Positions 54,989 through 64,000 of a DNA stretch of 64,000 nt are shown here, piece by piece (position 1 is the first letter of the stretch; each line of letters begins with the position of its first letter). The stretch is from Sclerotinia nivalis (lineage: Eukaryota > Ascomycota > Leotiomycetes > Helotiales > Sclerotiniaceae): positions 124,001-188,000 of the forward strand of contig JAPEIS010000015.1 of assembly GCA_029531795.1 (NCBI GenBank), given 5' to 3'. Under the pieces are notes generated by a model, which was not told the origin of the DNA, did no database searches, and saw only the letters and a list, made by a program, of their open reading frames with translations. The position numbers and the translations under genes were made by a program.

Positions 54989-57900
54989 ATGGCTCCGCGC
55001 CGCGGTGCGATCGAAGCTCCTGAGCCAGAAGAACCATCTACGAGCTTAGTCTTTAATGAACCATTATCATGGCGCGCGGGAAAGCCCATTGCGACCGAAA
55101 CTCTATTGAAGAGACTTAAGAAGCTCGCGAGTGAGCTGCGAGATATGGACCAAGAGGAAATTGATAAATCATCATTGACTGCAGTGGCCAAGGAGCTCGC
55201 GGCGCAGAATTTATTGAACCATAAGGACAACGGAGTCAAGGCATGGGCAGGATGTTGCTTGGTAGATATATTGAAGCTTTGCGCTCCAGATGCACCATAT
55301 ACGAGTTCCCAGGTTAAGGTATACCATCCTCAGACATTCCAAGACATTAAATTAGGTCCTAACCTTATCAGAATATCTTCACCTTCTTCGTTACCACCAT
55401 TCTACCAGCCCTTTCCAATCCTAGTCACACATACAATACCGAGCACAAGTATGTTTTGTCATCTCTCGCAGAAGTCAAAAGTATCGTTTTGATGACGGAT
55501 CTTCCTAATGCTGAGGATCTCATGCTTCATCTCTTCAGCGCTTTCTTTGATATTTGCTCTGGTTCCTCGAAATCTTCTACAGGCGAACAAATAAGTAAAG
55601 ATGTCGAATACAATATGTCACAATGTTTAGTTACTTTGGTAGATGAAGCGCCAGTCGTGGGTCCGCATGTTATCGATATTATTGTTGCGCAATTTCTACG
55701 AGCTGCTACGCCTAGCGGAGGTAAAAGCAAGCACGGTGCAAAGGCCGATGACAAGCAATCCACGCTATTGTTGAAAGATTTACCGGAAGCATACAATATG
55801 GCAAAGACTATCTGTAATGATTGCTCTGATAAGATGTCTCGTTATGTTAGTCAATATTTTAACGATGTTATGATGGAGGTTTCTACAAGTGGAGGCAAAG
55901 CAAACGGACATCGAAAGGATGATGCAGATTCGGATGAAGATGATGCACCTACAGGACCAACAGATTCCGATCTCAAAGAACTCAACAAAGCCCACAGACT
56001 TCTGAGAGAACTGTGGCGTGCATCACCTGCGGTTCTACAGAATGTTATTCCTCAGGTGGAGGCAGAATTGTCCGCAGAGAATATACAATTACGATTGTTG
56101 GCCACTGAGACTTTGGGAGACATCATCTCTGGCATTGGTGCTGCAGGACCACCACCTCTTCCAAATATGGATCCCGCTGCGTATCCTCCTGTACGGCTTG
56201 ATGACTACCCAGTAACACCCATCACAAGCATTCTCATCAAACCCAGTTCACCACAGTCATTTTCTCAAACACATCCATCTGTTTGGCATAGCTTCATTGG
56301 TCGAAAAAATGACAAATCGCCAGTCATTCGATCAGCTTGGACCACAGCCATTGGTCGAATCTTGGTTACCGAGGCAGGAGGTATAGGATTAAATCGAGAA
56401 GACGAAGTTGCATTGGTCAAGTCATTGGCAGAGAAGTTGAATGATCCAGACGAGAAGGTCCGAATTGCTGCTGTGAAAGCGGTGGCAAGCTTCAATCTGG
56501 TGGATATTATGGAAAAGCTTGCGCCTAATGGCCCAGTAACCAAGTCCGGTTCTGTTCTTAGCAACTTGGCCGACCGAGCGAGAGACCGTAAGCCTGCGGT
56601 TCGAGCAGAGGCTATGACAACACTTGGTACGATATGGGGTGTAGCTACTGGTGAGATTGCTGCAGGAAATGAGAGTGTTATCGCCTCATTAGGGGCTATT
56701 CCCTCGAGGATTTTCGAAGGTTTCTTCGCCAATGATTTAGAGCTTAATGTTGTCTTAGATCATGTGATGTTCGAGCAGCTCTTACCTTTGACATATCCTC
56801 CTTCCAAGATCAAAGGCTCGAAGAATGGCTCGTCTCAATCCCACTTATCTTCCGACGAACCATTCGATGCAGACAGAATTCGAGCAGAGCGCATCTTATT
56901 GTTAGTTCGATCTCTTGATCCGAAACCCAAGAAAGCTTTCTTTGCTATACAGGCCCGGACAAAGTCATACTCTGATGTTTTCACTGCATATATTAAAAAA
57001 TGCGAAGAGTTCAATGGCGGAGTAACCGATGGTGATGCTGCGGATGCTAGACAAAAGCTGAACGCAGTGATTGAATATCTCCTTCAATTCTTTCCAGATC
57101 CCCTTCGGACAAGCCAAGATTTACATAAATATGCGAAGCTCCATGATCGAAGAACTTATCAACTTTTACGGTATACAATGGATCCTAAAAGCGATTTCAA
57201 AACTGTTCACAATGCGATCAAAGAATTCTCTAAACGTATTGAGGCAGCACCCAATGCTCCAGCTGGTCTTCTCGATACCCTAACACCCCTTATTTACCGT
57301 TCTGCGTTCTTGATATACAATCGAAGTCATTTGCCTACTATTCTCCAGTTCTCGAGAACTGATGATAAAGGGTTAGGTGCTACAGCTCAGGAGGTTATGA
57401 ATGAAATTTCCGAGAAGAATCCACAGGTTCTGACAGCAAACATCAAGGAATTATGCAAAACTTTGGAGGATGAGGCACCAACAGAGACGAAAGAGAACGA
57501 CCCAGGCACTGTGGCAACCTTGAAAGCATGTGCAGTATTTGCCAAAAGCAAGACTGAATCTAAATCACTTCCAAAAGACCGCAAGTTTACTCAAACATTA
57601 GTCAATTACGCATCCTATGGAACACCACCTAAGGCTGCCAAATATGCGATAACTCTTTTAATGGCTGCCACCGACCGAAAGGAGATGCATGCAAAGGATC
57701 TTTTGGAGAAGTCATCAAAAGATTGGAAATATGGAGAGGGTCATTTCTTGACCAAGTTGGCAGCAATCAGTCAATTGCAGCTATTATCACCCAAGATTGC
57801 CGATGACTATAGTGATGAGATTCTTGAAATCACCACCCAAGAACTTCTTTTACAGGTCCGAACTCCAGCGAAAGAGACTGATCCCAGCTGGCAAAATGAT

Positions 57901-60237
57901 GATGAACTGGATGAAGAATGCCAAGCTAAGTGTTGGGCTCTGAAAATTTTAGTGAACAGACTCCGTACAGTCGAAGAAGCAGAAATAAAAACTGTTGCTC
58001 AGCCGGTCTATAAAGTTTTGAATACATTGATCGTCAACGACGGAGAGCTTTCAAAGAAGCAGGATACCCCCAGACATCATAAATCTCGGTTGAGGTTATT
58101 GGCAGCACAGTTAATGCTCACGCTTTGCACTACTCCAATATTTGACGAACTTTTAACTCCCGCTCAATTTGACCGTCTATCTTTCGTAGCTCAAGACGAG
58201 CACATGAATGTTAGAAGAGGTTTTGTGGAAAAGCTTCAAAAATACTTGGTTAAGGACAAGCTCCCTGATCGTTTTTACACAATCATTTTCTTAACTGCTT
58301 TCGAACCCGAACAAAACTTCAAAAACTCAATCATCACATGGATTCGTTCTCGTGCGAAAGTCTTTGTTGAATCCAAGACTATGGTGCTGGAGAAAACTCT
58401 CCCACGACTTCTCTCACTCTTAGCACATCACCCAGATTATAGTGCCGAACCTAAGGAACTTATCGACCATGCTCGTTACATTTTATACTATGTATCTTCT
58501 GTTGCATCGGAAGACAATCTAGGTCTTATCTATAAGTATGCTCAAAGTGTCAAACAAGCTCGAGATGCTATCAACCCGGCCGAATCCGAAAATCTATACG
58601 TCTTAAGTGATCTCGCGCAAGCGGTAATATCAAAGTGGGAAGTCAAGAAGGGTTGGACTATGCAGTCTTACCCGGCCAAAGTCAGGGTTCCAGCAAAATT
58701 GTTCGGACCACTTCAATCTCATAGTATAGCTCAAGAGATTGCGGAAAAGAACTTCATACCAGAAGAAATGGATGAAGAATTAGATAAGTTGGTTAGAAAT
58801 GTGGACAAGAAGAAGGTATGTCTCAGTCGCGCTCGTTTTGAGGGTCGTGTGTTTTAAGTTGTTTGCTAATACCACTCATAGTCACAAAAACGAAAATCTA
58901 TGGACGAATCTTCTCTCCCCGCAGCCAAGAAACAGAAATCGGAAGGAAGATCTAAAACTACAGCTTCCAAGAAAGAAAGGGTAGTCAAAACTCCCAAGCC
59001 AAAGAAAATTAAAGAGCCAAGAACCCCAGCTATTAGTAGTGCAGAGAGAAGAAAGAGTGGAAGAGGTACGAGTGCTAGAAAGAGTTATATTGATAGGGAT
59101 GATAGTGAGGATGAGGATGAAATGTTGGAAGGAGTTAGTAAGTGGGAGTACTTTGATAAGGATGGTAATAGAGTGGAATCAGAAGATGAGGATGAGGGTG
59201 ATGCTGAGCAAGATGAAGATGATGTTGAGGGAAATGAAGATGATGCAGAGGAGGAAGAACCAAAGCCAAAATCGACAGGGAAGGGAAAGGCAAAGACAAA
59301 AACACCTAAGAAATCAGCCCGGACTGTGGTCAGCGAAGATGAGGCTGAGCAAGAGGATGTGGTTATGGAAGATGAGGCCGAACCCGAAGTTGAAGTCGAA
59401 GCTGAATCCGAAACGGAACCTACACCACCACAATCTAAACGTGGAGCAAGAGCAGCAGCCAAATCAAAAGCAAAGGCAAAAACACCCTCTAAAGCAAAAA
59501 CTCAAGCTCCTGTCACTGAAGATGAGAGTGAGGTTGAGCAACTCCAAGAAGAAGATGTAGATATGGAAGAGGAACTCGTGTCTTCGCCTCCAAAACGCGC
59601 TTCTAGATCTGCTAAAGCTACACCTAAGGGTAAGAAATCGAATGGCAAAAAAGTAGCACCGCAGGAGGAGGTTGAAGTAGATGAAGAAAATGCGGCAGAT
59701 GCAGATGATGCAGCAGAATCGGCTGAATTGACAGCACCACAAGAAACACCCCAACCTACTCCTTCTCCTCCACCCGCCAAAACAAACACTAGGAACCCTA
59801 GAGCTTCTGGCAGGGGAAGAAATGGTAGAGGGAAGAAAGCTGCAAGTCCGGAACCTGAAGCTGAGGTTGAAGAACAAGAACCTCGAAAAGAGGACTCTCC
59901 TGCAGTTGATGCAGAAGACGAAGATGTAAAAATGGCTGATGAACCTGAAGTCCAAGTTGATGTCGAAGAAGAAGAACCTAAAAGTAATGGTAAGAAAACT
60001 CGTGGTAGTACGAGATCCGGTGGTAATCAGTCTACATTGCCTGTTCAAACGAAATCGAAGGTAGAGAGACAGGCATTGAAACCGGCGAGGAACACAAGGG
60101 GAAAGGTTCAAGAAGTGGAGGAGGAAGTTGTGGAGGAGGTGGTTGAGAGTACACCAGTTAGTGCGAAAGCTGGCAAGGGAAGGAAAGTTAGGGATGTGGT
60201 TGGGAGTGGTAGGACGACGAGGGGAAGGGCTAAGTGA
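54989..60237 (+). CDS. PDS5: Sister chromatid cohesion protein Pds5
   Basis: Three exons (54989-55318, 55372-58815, 58882-60237), 1709 aa. The introns of 53 and 66 nt (GTATAC...CAG, GTATGT...ATAG) are both phase 0. Pds5 binds the kleisin subunit of cohesin, helps maintain and release cohesion in the nucleus, and is the BimD/Spo76 protein of other filamentous fungi. The N-terminal block (LVFNEPLSWRAGKPIATETLLKRL) and the segment across intron 1 (YTSSQVK then NIFTFFVTTILPAL) are typical. About 1100 residues of helical HEAT-type repeats follow (for example DEKVRIAAVKAVASF, DEHMNVRRGFVEKL). The last 450 residues are a disordered tail of alternating acidic runs and Lys/Arg patches (KKQKSEGR, SGRGRNGRGKK, GRTTRGRAK), likely DNA binding and nuclear import. 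Slightly longer than usual for fungi because of this tail. Intact. The start is the ATG in AAAATGGC. Confidence 0.95.
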
Positions 60238-62773
60238 TGGGGGTGGGTGAGGATGGGAGACGAGAGAGTGGAGATGCAGGCACGAAAAGCGTATACCCTG
60301 TTCACGATGCGAAAAAGTTATGTTTGTTGTATGGATATCCGCTTTTAACTGTTGATTCTTTGCATACGATTCGTACATGGCTCATGGTACATGATTTGAT
60401 TGTCAGCTTCATTCTCGATATTCGGTATTATTTAAATGTCGCAGCGGAGGAGAGAGAGTGAGGATGAGAGGAAAGTCAAGAGGTTAGAGGGGACGGTGAA
60501 GGAAAATGGAGTGCGAAAGGGTGGAGGGGGAAAGAGGGAGAGGTAGGAAAGCGCAAGACAGAAGACAGAAGACAGAAGACAGAAAACAGAAAGGAGAATA
60601 GTAATTTTATGTTTATGGAAATGGAATGCAAATGAAATGGGGTAAAGTGGATGAGTTATTTGCATGCTTGCTTGGTTTTGTTGTTGCTTTTTTGTGGATA
60701 TTTTATCTTGCTAGCTAGCTAGTTTTTAGTTATTAGATGAATGATATGATATGATATACATTGTGGTTTGGTTTCATCGCATTTAACACGTCGCCATCTG
60801 TATTGTATCAGCCAGTTACGGATCTGATGATATGATATGAAGATGAAGATGAAGATGAGATGTATATTGGATGTGTGAGGTATGATGTATAATACGTGAT
60901 TTGTGACGTGTGAGGTATGTGATATGTGTTATATGAAAAGAGATATGAATACAAATATAGAATAGGGATATATAATACACAAGTAATAGCCAACAATAGA
61001 AACTATAACAAATTAAACTTATCCCAGATTCAAGATTCAAAACCCAAAACTCAATCCTAAATCTCAATTTTACTCCTAAATCTAAACCTTAAATTTAAAA
61101 CCCGAAACCCAAAACCCGAATATCAAAATCTAATCAAACCCCAGCTTGACTTCTAAATTCTAAATCTCAACCCTGAATCTCAATCCTACTTCTCAGAATA
61201 TATTATTTAGATTTTAAATTTTTAAAATTAAAATTAAAACTCGCGATGAGGATGAGGATGAGGATGAGGATGAGGATGAGGATGAGGATGAGGATGAGGA
61301 TGAGGATGAGAATGAGAATGAGAATGGGAATGAAGATGAGAATGAGTATGAAGATCTTTATTAACAAGATTTTTAATATAAGATTATATATAATATAATA
61401 TCAGATGGGATTTACGAATGAGAATAATATACTCCGAGTGTACAAGATGAGTGAGTGAGTGAGTGAATAAGTAAGTGAGCGAGTGGGTTACGAATTCAAA
61501 AAGTGTTCTCCCTTTCTTAGACTTAATCAATCAATCAATATACAAATCACTAACTAGGTAAGTAGTCTTACAGTTGATTATAGCACGGGCAATACATACA
61601 TTATAGAAATTCTCATGATTCATTCATTAATTCCCGCGTTCAATCATTTCATTTCATTTAATTCCTCATCTAATTTCTGATGGTATGTATCACTACCTAG
61701 TATCACTACCTAGTATTCCTCTTTCCTTCCATTCATCTTTTCCTTCCCTCCCGTCTTCCTTCACTTCTTTCCCTCCACTCCTTGCTAGCTAGCTGTCTGC
61801 TTGAGATAGCAGCAAGAGGAGCAATTATCACACAACTTTCCTCTTCTCACCTATGTGAAGGAAATCAAAAGAAATTTCCCCTCCTCTCCACTCCACTCCT
61901 CTCCTTTCATGCCATCGGAAAACCAGATGAGATGAGATGATACGATATGGTATGGTATGGTATGATAAGATGCCTCCTCCCACTCTCCTTTCCTTCTCTA
62001 CGGTCGATCTGCCCGACTGCCCACCCATTCATCCACCTATCTAATACCCTCCATCAAACCATCACCACCACCACACTCTTCATGTTCTGCCACTTTCACC
62101 CAAGCTTCTCCCATGAAGAAAATCAAACCACCAACATCCGCTCCCTCTCACCCTCTCACTCCTCACTCCACACAACCCATTAAGATGCACCAACGCACTT
62201 CAGTATCCGCAAAATCTCAAATCTCTCAAAATCTCCCAAACACCTCAAAAAGAAAATAGAAGAAGTAAGGAAAAAGAACTCCACCGAACGCCAATGCTGC
62301 ACCAATGATCCCATCCTCCACTCTCAAGCATGCTCTTAAGCATTGCCCCAAAACGAATTGTGTCGTATGATATGATGTATGATACAAGTATGAAATAATT
62401 TTTGTGTGTCTTTCTCTCTCGAGATAGCGTAGATTGAAAAGCGTGGTGTAATAGAAATGAAAAAGTGCATGCCAGAGCCAAATAGAATGAAATAGGATAG
62501 AAAGTAATAATCAATATTCGTTTTCAGCACAGCTACCTATGCTTACTATCAAATATTGATTCTGTGGTGCAGAGATACCACTCTACCATTGATAACTCGG
62601 AGTGGAAGATGCTGGAAAACGTAATATCAACGTCTGTTATTCTTCCAAACAATGTCATGTGATGATTGTATCACGAGACACGTCTTATTAGTCCCCACTC
62701 TCCCTGCCCACATGAAGTCGACCTGATTGACTTATAAATATCCGAATCTGATGATATGAAATCACGAGTCTTC
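60238..62773. other. Convergent spacer, repeat-rich, no gene seen
   Basis: Lies between the convergent PDS5 and PHD-protein genes, 2.5 kb. AGAAGAC repeats at about 60557-60583; AT-rich blocks; a run of degenerate AAACCC/AAATCT phrases at about 61030-61150; GATGAG and GAGT microsatellites; and a TC-rich zone near 61740-62260. No ORF with gene character. Confidence 0.5.
61246..61348 (+). repeat. (GATGAG)n microsatellite
   Basis: About eleven GATGAG units, then GAATGA variants. Confidence 0.88.
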
Positions 62774-64000
62774 CTATTCATCAGAATCATCAACAAGTCC
62801 AACCAAACTTTCCTCATAATCAACCTCCATACCGTCATCCTCAACTGCTCCATCATTAGCAGTAGAAGCCAGACGTCCTTGAAGAAAAGCTGTCATAGCC
62901 ACCAAAGATGATTTGTCAGCTTGAGTTAATGGCTTATTCTTGGAAAGCTTTGACGCGTCTCCTTGTGCTATTAACTTGATAACAGGCTCATCGGCTTCGG
63001 ACTAAAGGGATTTTGGATTAGCGTTTTGTGTTACGTCATTATGTTACGTAGTTTTGAGATTTAAATGTAATTGAGAGATAACTTACAATTAAGGCATCAA
63101 TTAGACTTTGTGTAAGATTAATTGATGGATTTGCTGTGGCCAGATATGCAAGATTGAGAGCAGCTTGCTGTTCATCAATGTCACGTCTGCTGAATTCGAC
63201 GGTTTGTGATCGTGGTTTCGGAATAGAGGTCCTGTTATTGGCAAAGCTTCGTTGATTGTATTGTCCAAATTCACGATGAATACTATACAATTAATCAGTA
63301 AATGAACATCCATCAGTTGAAGGGGATACATACCGTGAAATGAAGTCAAGCTTGATACCCTCTTCTGGAAGCTTATACACATGACCATACTCTCTCTGCT
63401 CGTAAAACCCACTGCCTTGATCTTCATCTTCAGAGACAGTGTTCTCAACCTCAATATGACCATTATTTCTAATGCCACGAGCAAGGACAGGTTTAATGAG
63501 TGAAGCCCCTTTGATCTTTCGGAAACGATGAGCTGGACCTAAAGATCCTGGTACTTTCTCAAGAAGATCATCAACATGAGCCGGACATCTCCAAGATTTT
63601 CCAGGTGGAGGTTCTTTTGCAAGTGGAGGATCCAAACAATCCAAATGCCACGAGAGACTACAATAAGAACATGGAATGATTGCTCGACTTGGTTGAGATG
63701 CTGAGAGGTGACAGTTATGACAGAGAATTGGATTTCCTTTGTTGTCCTTCAGTTTGAAGTAATCTGGAGTTTCATCATAACCACGATTATTCCTGATGAG
63801 TGGGTTAGTAAGAGAAAGCCAAGAGTATTACAAGAGGTAAGCTTACTTTGGCTTTTGTACAACACCTTCTTCGTACTCTCCTTCAGTTCCGGTTTTGACA
63901 TTTTCGAAATATTCCCGAATTGCTTTTGGGAGATGGAAAGCACTTGGATTCTTTCTCTCCAAATCTGCCAACAAAGGACCAAAAAATCCAACTTCTTCAT
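62774..64000 (-). CDS. RCO1: PHD-finger protein, Rco1-like (Rpd3S subunit), 3' part
   Basis: Partial: the 5' end lies beyond the right edge. Exons on the minus strand: 64000-63847 (partial), 63792-63334, 63282-63087 and 63001-62774. The introns of 54, 51 and 85 nt (GTAAGC, GTATGT, GTAAGT donors) all keep phase. The visible 345 residues open with HLPKAIREYFENVKTGTEGEY. A PHD finger follows (CHNC...CSYC...HLDC...CPAH, C4HC3), then GSLGPAHRFRKIKGA and IEVENTVSEDE. The end is acidic (DYEESLVGLVDDSDE). This order matches fungal Rco1-type proteins, where an upstream first PHD finger would lie outside the window. Rco1 with Eaf3 directs the Rpd3S histone deacetylase to transcribed chromatin. The identification rests on remembered family layout. 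Another PHD regulator such as Cti6 is less likely. Confidence 0.8.

Noticed and set aside
59464..60378. 304-codon minus-strand ORF
   Set aside because: Antisense shadow of the charged Pds5 tail; composition mirrors the GAA/GAT-rich repeats.
61030..61150. AAACCC-like phrases as interstitial telomere repeat
   Set aside because: Units are irregular (AAACCCGAAACCCAAAACCC, then AAATCT) with no stable 6-nt period.
1..64000. tRNA, rRNA, CRISPR array
   Set aside because: No cloverleaf with a convincing B-box, no rRNA sequence and no spaced identical repeats were found by eye; a tRNA scan could still find one I missed.

Overview
This window is nuclear DNA of a filamentous ascomycete. The genes have short introns (48-65 nt, plus 195 and 259 nt in one gene family) with GTATGT/GTAAGT-type donors and CTAAC/CTAAT-like branch sites. 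There is a HET-domain incompatibility gene, orthologues of fungal PDS5 and of the PHD protein Rco1, and a transposon island whose open frames are broken almost only by point stop codons, as repeat-induced point mutation (RIP) would do. My guess is a leotiomycete such as Botrytis or Sclerotinia; that placement is familiarity, not proof. All gene structures below were worked out by eye from splice signals and reading-frame phase.

Layout. 0-11.2 kb: a small uncharacterised ORF (792-1133), a long AT-rich gene-free stretch (about 1.1-6.5 kb), a spliced uncharacterised nuclear-type protein gene (6523-8598, +) and, convergent with it, a HET-domain gene (9109-11184, -). 11.2-15.6 kb: a spacer, then a C2H2-like zinc-finger gene (13187-15553, +). 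15.6-39.5 kb: a nested transposon island. It consists of a 5'-truncated minus-strand LINE ('LINE-1') cut in two halves (17142-19113 and 38205-39545) inside its reverse transcriptase. The cut is bounded by an exact 15-bp direct repeat and filled by about 19.1 kb of other elements. These are a full-length-looking plus-strand LINE ('LINE-2'), a 5'-truncated Ty3/gypsy element with a chromodomain ('gypsy-1') whose 3' LTR contains a complete 1.85-kb Fot1/pogo DNA transposon, and a second Ty3/gypsy element ('gypsy-2'). 39.7-41.6 kb: a second copy of the zinc-finger family, paralogous to the gene on the other side of the island and sharing an intron at the same place and phase.

41.6-64 kb returns to ordinary genes: a delta-12 type fatty acid desaturase (43542-45045, -), a Ser/Thr-rich secreted GPI-type wall protein (50410-52744, -), PDS5 (54989-60237, +) and the C-terminal part of a PHD-finger protein of the Rco1/Rpd3S type (62774 to beyond the right edge, -). 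The spacers carry many tandem repeats, notably an 850-nt pyrimidine-rich tract at 42.1-42.95 kb.

The genes do not form a pathway or cluster. The most informative material is the island: its nesting order, its RIP-like decay with frames preserved, an extra ORF carried by gypsy-1 between integrase and 3' LTR, and the divergent zinc-finger paralogues that bracket it.
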